NCBI RefSeq assembly: GCF_051414115.1
Contig: NZ_JBLKNZ010000001.1
Location: 2,046,001-2,110,000 of the forward strand
DNA from: Halovenus marina
Lineage (GTDB): Archaea; Halobacteriota; Halobacteria; Halobacteriales; Haloarculaceae
DNA: 64,000 nt
Reading direction: 5' to 3'
Positions 14,938-23,490 of this stretch are shown here, one piece after another; position 1 is the stretch's first letter; each line of letters opens with the position of its first letter. Below the pieces are notes generated by a model. It did not search any database and was not told the origin of the DNA. It saw only the letters and a program-made list of their open reading frames with translations. The position numbers and the translations under genes are program-made.

Positions 14938-16736
14938 CAGATGAGGACGAACAGCACGACAGTGAGCACCCCGGCGAGGATGAGTACGGACGTTCCGATG
15001 CCCGCCCTGAGCGAGAGGCGAGATGGGGGTTCTATCTCCGGGTTCTCGACGGGACGAACCGACTCCGGCAGCCACGCCGTCGTGCGCTGGGTCGCCTGCA
15101 CCGGATTGCTCCCGGCCCAGTAGCACGTTCGGACGAGGCCAACGGCCGCGCGGTCGACCGCGGCGTACAGTTCCGTAACGCCGACGACGAGCACCCGCCC
15201 GCCGTAGAAGAACACTCGATTGTAGAGCGCGTCGATGTCTGGCACGCGACCGACGTGATGGAGCGGGCCACGGAGGATGGCAAAGCCGACCAATCCGGCG
15301 GCGGCGAGTGCGACCCCCTCACCGATGTGCGAGACGGTGAAGGTCGTGTACTCGTACTCGCCTTGGAAGGGCAACAGATCGAAGAGGAGGTTCGGAACGA
15401 GGCCAAAGAGCACACACAGCCCCGCGACCGAGACCAGCGCGACGCTCTGTCCCGTGTTGGCGTCCTTGACAGCGCCGTCGTAACTCCCCTCGATGAAGGC
15501 GAAGTAGCCGAGTTTGATGAAGGAGAGGAAGGTACCGACGCCGCCGAGCAGGAGGAGATACCACAACGCGTCGAGGTGTTTTTTGTGTGCTGCCCCGATG
15601 ATCATCCCCTTCGAGACGAAGCCGTTGAAGCCGGGGAAGCCAGCGATGGACAGGGCCGCTATCGTGAAGGTGATCGCGGTGAGCGGCATCCGAACGCCCA
15701 GCCCACCGATGTCGTCGAGATTCTCCTTGCCCGTCCGGTAGATGATGACGCCGACGGTCATGAACAGCAGTGCCTTGTAGAGGATGTGGTTGAACACGTG
15801 ACCGAACGCCCCAGCGGTCGCGAGCGCGTCGTAGTAGGTGTCCGGGCCGCCGTATCCGATCGCTGCGCCGCCGAGACCGACACCAGCGACCATATAGCCG
15901 ACCTGCGACTGGATGTGATAGGAGAGCAGGCGGCGCATATCCGACTGGAGCAGGGCGGTAAAGGCCCCGAAGACGGCCATCGCACCGCCCATGTAGGCGA
16001 TCCAGAGGTGCCCCTCGGGGAAGGCCCGGAACATCCCGTAGACGCCGGTCTTGGTGGTGTAGACACAGAGGAAGACACTCGCCGCGATGTGTGGTCGCGG
16101 GTAGGTGTCGGGAAGCCAGGCGTGCAGGCCGACGAAGCCGACGTTGACGCCGATGCCCAGCGCCGCGAGCGCGGCGGGGACGCCGCTCGCGATTCCAGGG
16201 TGTGCTTCGAAGGCGACGGCTCCAACCTCCGCATAGTGCCAGACGATAGCCGCGAGCAGGAGGCTGCCGCCGATGCCGTGCAGCACGGCGTACCGGAAGC
16301 CCGCCCGAACCGCGACGCCGCCGTAGTGCCACACGAGCAAGGTGGAGAACACGGCCATCAGCTCCCAGAAGAAGATCATCGTCAGCCAGTCGCCAGCGTA
16401 GACGGCGCCGAGGCTGGTCCCGACGTACGTGAGCGCATAGGCCGTCTGCGTGCTGTCGGCGTCGCTGGCATACGAGTAGAGGACAGCGACTGCGCCGATG
16501 AAGCCGAAGATCAGCGCCATCAGCCGCGAGAAGTCGTCGACGTTGTACAGCACCGCGTCGAACTGCCCGAACAGCGTGACGTCCAGATACGTCCCGGTCG
16601 ACATCGTCCACGCGAGTACCACGACTGTGGCCGTGGCGAGGACGCCGACCGCGTGACCGATTCGGCGTGGAAGCACCGCGACGAGCAGCGCCGCCGCGAG
16701 CACGAGTATCGCCGGATGGACGAATTCGAGCACCAT
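14937..16736 (-). CDS. Mrp-type Na+/H+ antiporter subunit D-like (NuoL/M/N family), third copy
   Basis: 599 residues with about fourteen or more hydrophobic helices. It shares the proton-conducting membrane transporter core: WELMAVFSTLLVWHY with the key Glu, HAWLPDTYPRPH, and helix Lys residues in YKALLFM. The C-terminal region is longer than in plain MrpD and resembles the NuoL/MrpA N-terminal type. ATG 16736 overlaps the stop of the gene before (ATGA). As one of three antiporter-like subunits in this operon, it would drive cation/proton exchange in the membrane. Confidence 0.88.
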   Translation of the reverse strand: MVLEFVHPAILVLAAALLVAVLPRRIGHAVGVLATATVVVLAWTMSTGTYLDVTLFGQFDAVLYNVDDFSRLMALIFGFIGAVAVLYSYASDADSTQTAYALTYVGTSLGAVYAGDWLTMIFFWELMAVFSTLLVWHYGGVAVRAGFRYAVLHGIGGSLLLAAIVWHYAEVGAVAFEAHPGIASGVPAALAALGIGVNVGFVGLHAWLPDTYPRPHIAASVFLCVYTTKTGVYGMFRAFPEGHLWIAYMGGAMAVFGAFTALLQSDMRRLLSYHIQSQVGYMVAGVGLGGAAIGYGGPDTYYDALATAGAFGHVFNHILYKALLFMTVGVIIYRTGKENLDDIGGLGVRMPLTAITFTIAALSIAGFPGFNGFVSKGMIIGAAHKKHLDALWYLLLLGGVGTFLSFIKLGYFAFIEGSYDGAVKDANTGQSVALVSVAGLCVLFGLVPNLLFDLLPFQGEYEYTTFTVSHIGEGVALAAAGLVGFAILRGPLHHVGRVPDIDALYNRVFFYGGRVLVVGVTELYAAVDRAAVGLVRTCYWAGSNPVQATQRTTAWLPESVRPVENPEIEPPSRLSLRAGIGTSVLILAGVLTVVLFVLI

Positions 16737-18397
16737 CAGGCGGTCACCCCCGCGACGATGACCTCGATGAGTTCGAGGAAGATGGCCTCGTAGGGAACAA
16801 TACCGAGCACGAGCGACCCGGCGGCGATGGCGAGTATCGGCCCGAGCATGAGCCACGACCCCTCAGCGCCCCGCCAGCCGACCGACTCCCAGCCGTCGGG
16901 GCCGGGGCCGCCGTGGTGGTCGTGGTCATCCTCCGCTGCGTGAGGCTCACCACTATCGTCTGGCGCTTCCGTACCGCCGTCGGTCGCCGGTTCGCCCTCG
17001 GCGGGGCCGCCGCCGAGTCGCCCCTCGACGAGCGGTTTCGAGTCCGCGCTGTCGTGTGACTCGAAGAAGGCCCCGTAGACGATGGGCCAGAAGTACGCGA
17101 TGTTGAGCACACCCGATATCAGCAACACGACGGCGAAAATCGACTGTCCGACCTCGACCGAGCCAGTCAGCAGGAACCACTTGCTGACGAATCCGGCGAC
17201 CAGCGGGATGCCAGCCATCCCCGCGGCGGCGACGGCGAAGGCGCCCATCGTCAGCGGCATCCGCTTGCCGATGCCGTCCATCTCGCTGATGTAGTCGGTG
17301 TGGGTCTCGACGTGGATGATCCCGGCGCAGAAAAACAGCGTGAGTTTCATGAAGGCGTGTGCCGGGATGTGCAAGAGCGCCCCTTTGATCGCTGTCGGGC
17401 CGAGCACGCCCAGTCCGAGGACTATGTAGGAGAGTTGGCTGATCGTGGAGTAGGCGAGTCTGGCCTTGAGTCGGTCCTGTCTCAGCGCGATGATACTCGC
17501 GACGGTGAGTGTGAAGGCGGCGACGGCCGCGAGCACGACGCCGACACCAAGATCAGTCACGAGTTCCGGCTCGAACACTTCGAGTGTGAGCCGAGCGATG
17601 CCGAAGACGCCGCTTTTGACGACTGCGACGGCGTGGAGCAGGCCCGAGACGGGCGTCGGCGCGACCATCGCGTCGGGCAGCCAGGAGTGCATCGGCATCA
17701 GCGCCGCCTTCACGCCGAATCCGGCGGCGAGCAACCCGAAGGCCGCACGGGCGAGCGCCGGGTCCGAAGCGGCGAGTTCCGCGGCCGTCTCGCCGAAGGT
17801 GGTCGTTCCCGTCAGCACGAACACCAGCGCGGTTCCGGCGAGTACCAGTACACCGCCGCCGAAGAAGGTGTACGCGAGGTACTTCCGCCCCGCCGTCCGA
17901 GCCTCTTCGGTTTCGTCGTGTGCGACCAGCGGGTAGGTGGCGACCGACAGGAGTTCGTAAAAGAGGAAGATGGTCACCAGATTCTCGGCGAATGCGATGC
18001 CGACGGCCGCGGAGAGACTCGCGGCGAAGGCGGCGAAAAACCGTGTCTGCCCGTGTTCGTCGAGACCGCGCATGTATCCGGCCGCGTAGAACGCGGTGAA
18101 GACCCACAGGAGACTCGCGAGCGTCGCAAAGAGCATCCCAAGCGGGTCGGCCCGCAAGGCGAGTTCGACGCCGTCGAGACCGGGGAGGAACGTTCCCATC
18201 GACCAGCGGTACTCCGTGCCGCCGAGTACGCCCGGGAGCATGCTGGCGACGATGGCGAACTTCGTGACGGCAGCGAGCACCGACCACGATTCGCGGACGT
18301 TCGGACGTCGATGCGAGGCGATGATGAATGCGATGGCGACTGCTGACACGAGCACGGCGGCGACGGGTCGCGGGTCGGAAACGACAGTCTCGCTCAT
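16736..18397 (-). CDS. Mrp-type Na+/H+ antiporter subunit D-like, second copy
   Basis: 553 residues, multi-pass membrane protein. Core motifs: FYELLSVATYPLVAH (key Glu), MHSWLPDAMVAPTPVSG, HAFMKLTLFFCAGII. An acidic and His-rich cytoplasmic insert (residues about 450-500, with HDHHGG near 497) separates the final helices and is not typical of MrpD. The stop overlaps the next gene and the start overlaps the previous one (both ATGA), and GGAGGTGAG precedes the start at 18397. Confidence 0.88.
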   Translation of the reverse strand: MSETVVSDPRPVAAVLVSAVAIAFIIASHRRPNVRESWSVLAAVTKFAIVASMLPGVLGGTEYRWSMGTFLPGLDGVELALRADPLGMLFATLASLLWVFTAFYAAGYMRGLDEHGQTRFFAAFAASLSAAVGIAFAENLVTIFLFYELLSVATYPLVAHDETEEARTAGRKYLAYTFFGGGVLVLAGTALVFVLTGTTTFGETAAELAASDPALARAAFGLLAAGFGVKAALMPMHSWLPDAMVAPTPVSGLLHAVAVVKSGVFGIARLTLEVFEPELVTDLGVGVVLAAVAAFTLTVASIIALRQDRLKARLAYSTISQLSYIVLGLGVLGPTAIKGALLHIPAHAFMKLTLFFCAGIIHVETHTDYISEMDGIGKRMPLTMGAFAVAAAGMAGIPLVAGFVSKWFLLTGSVEVGQSIFAVVLLISGVLNIAYFWPIVYGAFFESHDSADSKPLVEGRLGGGPAEGEPATDGGTEAPDDSGEPHAAEDDHDHHGGPGPDGWESVGWRGAEGSWLMLGPILAIAAGSLVLGIVPYEAIFLELIEVIVAGVTA

Positions 18398-20046
18398 GAA
18401 CTCACCTCCGGAGCGCTCTCGACGACGGCATCGGCGACCGGGTCGAGGGCCGTCGCCAGGTCAGCCCCGGCGAAGCCGAGTGCGACCGCGAGCGCCGCGG
18501 CGATCAGTGCGACTGCAACCATTCCAACTGGAACCTGCCGTTCGGTCGCGTCTGTGTCGTCAGTATCGTTCATAGTTTCATCCTGACCGCTGCCGTCAGT
18601 AGCGACTGTCTCAGAATCTGGCGAGTCAGCCGTGGTCTGTCCGGGGTCAAAGTAGAGTTTCTCGATGAGTCGAGCGACATACAGTAGCGAGAGAACGGTA
18701 CTCACGAACACCACCGCAACGAGCGGCCAGATCTCTGACTGGACCGCACCGAGCGCGATGTACCACTTCCCGAGCAGGCCGACCGTCGGCGGGACACCGA
18801 CGAGCGCCAACCCGAGGACGGCCAACGCCCCGGAGAGGAACGGGCGGCGCTTTGCGAGTCCGGCGTAGTCGCTGACGCGCCGGGCGTCGGTGGCGGCCGC
18901 GAGCGACCCCACAGTCGCGAAGAGGCCACCCTTGATGACGGCGTGACCGATCAGGTGAATGCCAGCGCCGTACACCGCAAACCGGGTGGCCTGCGGGCCA
19001 GCGGCCGGATGCACCGCGACGCCGACGGAGAGTATCACCAGTCCGAACTGCGCGACCGAGGAGTAGGCGAACATGCGCTTGACGCGGCGCTGTGTGGCGG
19101 CCAGCACACTCCCGGCGATGATGCTGATCGCCGCGAGCAGGAGGACGGCCTCGATTGCGATTGGGTTCACCGCGAAGAAGTCGGGCGTGAACACGAACCA
19201 CGTGACCCGCGCGAAGGCGTAGGCGCTGACCGTCGAGACCAGCGCGGAGATGTGTACGGTCACCGCGTCGGGTGCCTCCGAGTAGGCCCCGGGTTGCCAG
19301 GTGTGAAGCGGGAAGATAGCGGCTTTCGTCGCTAGTCCCACTGCGATGAAGCCAAAGCCAGCGACGACGAGCGGGTCCCCGTAGAGCGCACCGTCGATCC
19401 AGCCTGGCTCGCCCGCGAGCGAGCGTGAAACGTCGACCATGTTGAGCGTGCCCGTCCGGACGTACAGATAGCCGACGCCGATCAGGTACAGCGACGCGCC
19501 GGTCGTCCCGATGATGAGATACTTGAGCGCGGCAACGGCCGCCTCGGGGTGGTCGCTGCTCGCGACCAGCGCGTACGTCGTGAGCCCGACGATTTCGAGG
19601 AAGACGAACATGTTGAACAGGTCGCCGGTGAGCGGAACACCCATCAGTCCGCCGGTGAGCATGAGATAGCCACTGTAGAAGGCGTTCCCACGGGGGCCGC
19701 GCGTGCGGGAGAAAGCGAGGACTGCGAGCGAAACGGCGGCGATCAGGACGACGAGCAGACCCGAGAGCGCGTCGCCGACGAGTTCGATTCCGACGATGAA
19801 CTCGGAAGTCGTCCCGCCGAACTCGACGGAGTAGCGGCCGAACTCGCTCCCACCGAGGACGTGCACGATGCGCTCGCCGTCGACGTAGATCGTGTACGCG
19901 ACCACCGACGCGAGCACAGCCTCGAGTGAGAGAGCGACCGCTGCGATGGACCAGCCGACGTCCTCTCGGAGGAGACCCAGCGCGAGCGGGAGCGTGGCCG
20001 CGAGAATCGGAACGACGATCAGCAGAGCGAGGAGCGTGTCAGTCAT
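18394..20046 (-). CDS. mrpD: Mrp-type Na+/H+ antiporter subunit D
   Basis: 550 residues with about fourteen hydrophobic helices of the NuoN/MrpD family (FVFLEIVGLTTYALVA, FPLHTWQPGAYSEAPD, GHAVIKGGLF). A Thr/Asp-rich insert (residues about 475-505) precedes the last helix. ATG 20046 (MTDTLLALL) has a GGGAGGTG Shine-Dalgarno and is chosen over an ATG 11 codons upstream that overlaps the mrpC coding end. It follows mrpC as in canonical Mrp operons. Confidence 0.9.
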   Translation of the reverse strand: MTDTLLALLIVVPILAATLPLALGLLREDVGWSIAAVALSLEAVLASVVAYTIYVDGERIVHVLGGSEFGRYSVEFGGTTSEFIVGIELVGDALSGLLVVLIAAVSLAVLAFSRTRGPRGNAFYSGYLMLTGGLMGVPLTGDLFNMFVFLEIVGLTTYALVASSDHPEAAVAALKYLIIGTTGASLYLIGVGYLYVRTGTLNMVDVSRSLAGEPGWIDGALYGDPLVVAGFGFIAVGLATKAAIFPLHTWQPGAYSEAPDAVTVHISALVSTVSAYAFARVTWFVFTPDFFAVNPIAIEAVLLLAAISIIAGSVLAATQRRVKRMFAYSSVAQFGLVILSVGVAVHPAAGPQATRFAVYGAGIHLIGHAVIKGGLFATVGSLAAATDARRVSDYAGLAKRRPFLSGALAVLGLALVGVPPTVGLLGKWYIALGAVQSEIWPLVAVVFVSTVLSLLYVARLIEKLYFDPGQTTADSPDSETVATDGSGQDETMNDTDDTDATERQVPVGMVAVALIAAALAVALGFAGADLATALDPVADAVVESAPEVSS

Positions 20047-20422
20047 CGGAACGCACCTCCCGAAGGGTCTCTTCGTCAAGTGTGCCGTACTCGGAGTAGA
20101 TGCGGACGATCAGCGCAAGCGCAACCGCAGTGAGAGCAATCCCGACGACGATTGCGGTGAGGACGATCACCTGCGGGAGCGGGCTGGCGTAGGGGTCGTA
20201 CATCTCCGCCTCTTTCGGGATGATCGGGGACTGCGCTCGCTCGCCGTCGACCTCGGAGACGTAGGCGGTCGAGACGAAAAAGAGGAAAATCGCGGTCTGG
20301 AAGAGATTCAGCCCGATGACCTTCTTGACGAGGTTCGAACTCGCGACGACCATATAGAGACCGACGACGAGCAACGCGGCAAAGAGCACGTACGCGTAGC
20401 GGGTCGTGAGTAGGTCAATCAT
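20039..20422 (-). CDS. mrpC: Na+/H+ antiporter subunit MrpC (NuoK-like)
   Basis: 127 residues, three membrane helices (about 10-27, 33-55, 83-108), with GLYMVVASSNLVKKVIGLNLFQTA matching the MnhC/NuoK family. It has an acidic external loop and C-terminal tail. Start ATG 20422 is preceded by a strong GGAGGTGACC at 20426-20435, and the start overlaps the mrpB end. Part of the antiporter membrane arm. Confidence 0.93.
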   Translation of the reverse strand: MIDLLTTRYAYVLFAALLVVGLYMVVASSNLVKKVIGLNLFQTAIFLFFVSTAYVSEVDGERAQSPIIPKEAEMYDPYASPLPQVIVLTAIVVGIALTAVALALIVRIYSEYGTLDEETLREVRSDD

Positions 20423-20885
20423 CCTCGGTCACCTCCTCGACCGGGTTCGGTCCGGCAGCGATGAGGAAAAAGAGGGCGATGACGACCCCAGCGACGATGG
20501 GTGCGACACCGGTGAGTTCGATCGCCTCAAGGCCCCACTTGGTCTTGATCCCCCAGGCGTCCTCGAAGAAGGGGTGTTCGAGGAAGTTGCGTCCGAACGC
20601 GACGGGGACGAGACCGATTATGGCGAACATCGCGACGCCACCGGCCGCAAGCACCGTGACGACCCGGTTCTGTATCCAGTCGCGGGTCGGTTCGATCCCG
20701 AAGGCGAAGGCGATCATCAGGATCGTGGCTCCGATGATCGCCCCGCCCTGAAAGCTTCCGCCGGGCGAGTTGGCACCGTGGAACATCGTAAAGAGACCGT
20801 ACGTGAGCGAGAACGGAGAGACGACCCGGACAGTCGTCATGATGATCTCACTCTCGACGTAGGCCGAGCGCTGGGACTCACTCAC
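20415..20885 (-). CDS. mrpB: Na+/H+ antiporter subunit MrpB (MnhB domain)
   Basis: 156 residues, GTG start at 20885 with the Shine-Dalgarno GGGAGGTG about 8 nt upstream. MnhB hallmarks: ESEIIMTTVRVVSPF, HGANSPGGSFQGGAI, and four membrane helices. It follows the DUF4040 protein with overlap, corresponding to the C-terminal MrpA/MrpB module of bacterial Mrp systems. Confidence 0.93.
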   Translation of the reverse strand: MSESQRSAYVESEIIMTTVRVVSPFSLTYGLFTMFHGANSPGGSFQGGAIIGATILMIAFAFGIEPTRDWIQNRVVTVLAAGGVAMFAIIGLVPVAFGRNFLEHPFFEDAWGIKTKWGLEAIELTGVAPIVAGVVIALFFLIAAGPNPVEEVTEDD

Positions 20886-21429
20886 CGGTGAACACCTCCC
20901 TGTTCAACACGACGAGCACCGCGACGCCAGCGGCGAAGACGACGGTCGCCTCGCCGAAGGTATCGAAGCCACGATACCCGGCGAGCACCGCTGTCACGGC
21001 GTTGGTGACGCCAGTCTGGTCGTACGCGTTCGCGATGTAGTGCTGGGTGACTGCGGGGTTCCACCACGCGATTGCCTCCCTGCTCGCGTCGCCCACGGCC
21101 GGGAACTCGGGGAACGTGGCGAGCAAGACGAGAAACAGCCCGCCCATCACGAACAGCGCTTTCAGGTTCGGGCGCTCGAACAGTGTGCCCCGACCCGACC
21201 GGACGGTCTTTGCGAGCGTGAGAACCATCAACAGCGTCGTCACGCCAGCACCGATAGCTGCCTCTGTCATCGCAACGTCGGGGGCGAGCAGGAAGGCATA
21301 GAAGATCGCCATACCGAGGCTGTAGGCCGCAAACACGACGATTGCGGCCAGCACATCCCGCAGGAGCGCCGTCGCGAGCGCGGTTGCCACGACGAAGGCA
21401 AACAGGGCGGCCTCGACGCCAGAGATCAT
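20878..21429 (-). CDS. DUF4040 / MbhD-like antiporter subunit (stand-alone MrpA C-terminal module)
   Basis: 183 residues, about five helices. The DUF4040 signature LAAIVVFAAYSLGMAIFYAFLLAPDVAMTEAA is visible near residues 28-58 in shorter matching pieces, followed by GYRGFDTFGEATVVFAAGVAV, which corresponds to the MbhE-like part. In bacteria these modules are fused at the end of MrpA; here they are a separate protein. ATG 21429 follows a GGGAGGTG site. Confidence 0.9.
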   Translation of the reverse strand: MISGVEAALFAFVVATALATALLRDVLAAIVVFAAYSLGMAIFYAFLLAPDVAMTEAAIGAGVTTLLMVLTLAKTVRSGRGTLFERPNLKALFVMGGLFLVLLATFPEFPAVGDASREAIAWWNPAVTQHYIANAYDQTGVTNAVTAVLAGYRGFDTFGEATVVFAAGVAVLVVLNREVFTGE

Positions 21430-21878
21430 CGGTCGACACCTCCCGTGGCATCGGACGTCGCCCCCGCTGAGCGGTCATCGGTCGTCGCGTCCGATTCAAC
21501 CGTACTGTCTTCGTCCTGGAGTGTATCCTCATCCATCGATTCCTCGTAGAGCATCTGGTCGGTTCGGTCGTCGTCGGCACGCCACGGCTCGATCCCCTGC
21601 TCGTCGGCCGCACGCGAGATGGCGTGTGCGGCGGTCGGGTTCGTGACGAAGATGAAAAACAACAGCAGGACAGTCTTGATCGTCGTCGTCTCCCAGCCAA
21701 GCGAGAGCGCAACCGCGGCGAGGCCGAATCCTGCACCGAGCGTGTCCGCCTGTGAGGCGGTGTGAGCGCGCGAGTACACGTCGGGAAGTCGGAGCACGCC
21801 GACTGTCGAGACGAGTGTGAAGAAGAGTCCGGCGAGGACACAGCCGACGATTGCCGCAGTTCGGATGGTCTCGATCAC
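21426..21878 (-). CDS. mrpG: Na+/H+ antiporter subunit MrpG
   Basis: 150 residues. It contains three membrane helices and the MnhG signature VLRLPDVYSRAHTASQADTLG, followed by an unusually long, Asp/Ser/Thr-rich C-terminal tail of about 60 residues not seen in bacterial MrpG. GTG 21878 has a GAGGTGG site just upstream. Overlaps mrpF and the DUF4040 gene. Confidence 0.92.
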   Translation of the reverse strand: MIETIRTAAIVGCVLAGLFFTLVSTVGVLRLPDVYSRAHTASQADTLGAGFGLAAVALSLGWETTTIKTVLLLFFIFVTNPTAAHAISRAADEQGIEPWRADDDRTDQMLYEESMDEDTLQDEDSTVESDATTDDRSAGATSDATGGVDR

Positions 21879-22198
21879 AGCACACCACCTCGCTCGACGG
21901 TGAACTTCGAGATGGCCACCGCCATGAGGAAGTTGAGCAGGGCGTACACGAGCGCGATATCCAGCAGCGACGGCTCACCGAGTCCCGCACCGAGCAAGGC
22001 GAGCACGACCACCGTGTTCGTCCCGAGGACGTTCACCGCGAGAACGCGGTCCTGCGTGGTCGGCCCCTTCACAGCGCGATACAGCATCGCGACTGCGAGC
22101 AGCAGAAACACCGCCGCCGCGGTGAGAAACACGTCCGTTATCAGGTCCCCCGTGAGTGGTGCCGGTGCGCTCATCGGGACGGAGGCTATCGCACTCAT
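21875..22198 (-). CDS. mrpF: Na+/H+ antiporter subunit MrpF
   Basis: 107 residues, three helices. MrpF signature: LYRAVKGPTTQDRVLAVNVLGTNTVVV and the conserved Asp in LLDIALVYALLNFL. A second ATG at residue 9 (MSAPAPL) is also possible as the start. It overlaps mrpE upstream and mrpG downstream. Confidence 0.92.
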   Translation of the reverse strand: MSAIASVPMSAPAPLTGDLITDVFLTAAAVFLLLAVAMLYRAVKGPTTQDRVLAVNVLGTNTVVVLALLGAGLGEPSLLDIALVYALLNFLMAVAISKFTVERGGVL

Positions 22199-23316
22199 CG
22201 CTCACCACCCCATGTGTCGTCAGCGGACTCTTGCTCCGGGTCATCCTCGTCGGGCGGGTTCTCGTCGGGCGGATGAAGCATCTCACAGGCGTCGCGCTCG
22301 CGCAACGACGGGATATTCATCGCCGTCCGGCCGTAGTAAATAAATCTGACTGCCCGTTCGAGACCGCCGTCGAAGAGGTCTTCCCTGGAAGCCGGAAGGA
22401 GCGTATGAACCTTCAGCGACCGGCCGCGGATCCGCACCGTGAGCGTCCCGGGCGTGAGCGTGATGCTGTTTGCGAGCGTGGTCACGGGCAGTCCACCCCA
22501 GACGGCGGGGGTGATTCGGGTCATGCGCGGGTCGATTGGGAGTCGGGGATGCAAAATCACGGCGGCGACCTGAACGTTCGCCTTGAGAATTTCCCAGAAT
22601 AGATAGGGCACGTACACGACGAGTCTGAGCAGGTTCGCGAGCGAACGCAGGGAGGGGTCGCGGCTAAACGTGACCCGCGAGAGACTCACCGCCACGATAG
22701 TCGCGGAGATGGTCCCGGTCACGAGGTCGAGTGGGGTGAGCGTTCCGACGAGAATCTGGTAGAACAGAAAGGAGAGGCCAAAGAGCGCACCGACCTGAAG
22801 CGCGGTGCCGCCGATGTCGAGCGGCGCCCGGCGTGTCGGGACAGTAGCGGGGGCTTCCTCGATCTGACACTCGATGGCCCGACTCAGTTCGACCTCCAGC
22901 GGGCGGAGGAACGGCGCGCCGATTCCGGGGTCGTACTCCGGGTCGAGTATGATCCGGTCGATCCGGTGTTCGCGGGCGTCGTCTGCGAGAATCGCTGCGA
23001 CGTCTTCGGGACTGAACAGATACACGTCCTGCCCGAGTTGGGCCGTCTCGACCGTGAGCTGGTCGGACTGCTCGCCAGCGTCCTCGCGCGCCCAGACGGT
23101 AACCCTGTTCAGCAACTCCGCGGCAGCGTCGGTCGCCGTTTCCTGGTCCTCGCGTCGAACGTCGTCCTGGTCGCCTCCGGCCTCCGGCGAGTGGACGTAG
23201 ACGAAGCGAATGTATCCGGAATGGTCGTCCGACAGTGCGACGCGGACGGCGTACTCGACTGTCTGTCGCAGCGTCGCTGACTCTTCGACGGGGACGAGCA
23301 GGCGTTCATCCGACAC
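22195..23316 (-). CDS. mrpE: Na+/H+ antiporter subunit MrpE with N-terminal universal-stress-like domain
   Basis: 373 residues, about twice a bacterial MrpE. Residues 1 to about 165 resemble a universal stress protein domain (LLVPVEES start, FVYVHSP, IDRIILDPEYDPG). The MrpE core follows: membrane helices, then YVPYLFWEILKANVQVAAVIL and SITLTPGTLTVRI, which are MnhE hallmarks. The tail is acidic and Pro/Asp-rich. GTG 23316 is set by a perfect GGAGGTG at 23325-23331. It is the first gene of the nine-gene operon. Confidence 0.9.
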   Translation of the reverse strand: MSDERLLVPVEESATLRQTVEYAVRVALSDDHSGYIRFVYVHSPEAGGDQDDVRREDQETATDAAAELLNRVTVWAREDAGEQSDQLTVETAQLGQDVYLFSPEDVAAILADDAREHRIDRIILDPEYDPGIGAPFLRPLEVELSRAIECQIEEAPATVPTRRAPLDIGGTALQVGALFGLSFLFYQILVGTLTPLDLVTGTISATIVAVSLSRVTFSRDPSLRSLANLLRLVVYVPYLFWEILKANVQVAAVILHPRLPIDPRMTRITPAVWGGLPVTTLANSITLTPGTLTVRIRGRSLKVHTLLPASREDLFDGGLERAVRFIYYGRTAMNIPSLRERDACEMLHPPDENPPDEDDPEQESADDTWGGER

Positions 23317-23324
23317 CCTTCTGA

Positions 23325-23331
23325 CACCTCC
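23325..23331 (-). promoter_or_regulatory. Shine-Dalgarno of mrpE
   Basis: GGAGGTG (minus strand) 8 nt before GTG 23316, an exact match to the archaeal anti-Shine-Dalgarno core. It supports the GTG start and a leadered transcript for the antiporter operon. Confidence 0.65.
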
Positions 23332-23335
23332 TGTT

Positions 23336-23347
23336 GACAGCGCTGTC
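23336..23347. promoter_or_regulatory. 12-bp palindrome in the mrp operon leader
   Basis: GACAGCGCTGTC, a perfect 12-bp palindrome 20 nt before the mrpE GTG and just upstream of its Shine-Dalgarno. Could be a dimeric repressor site or a small leader hairpin; no evidence beyond symmetry and place. Confidence 0.35.
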
Positions 23348-23490
23348 GGGGACTCGCATAGTAGTGGCTCGTTATTCGACCCGTTGGGGCCCCCGGCGAA
23401 AACGATTTCGTTCTCAGGCGACGCGTCTGAGCGAGCGCCGCTCAGTACGCCAGAGAGAATACAGTCGTTGACACGTTCTGTCGGCGAGGA

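Noticed and set aside
14853..16793. Long plus-strand frame of about 646 codons across the antiporter gene
   Set aside because: Shadow of the minus-strand Mrp gene caused by GC-rich codon bias; the product is Asp/Arg/His-rich with no fold, and overlapping helices on the other strand are well supported.
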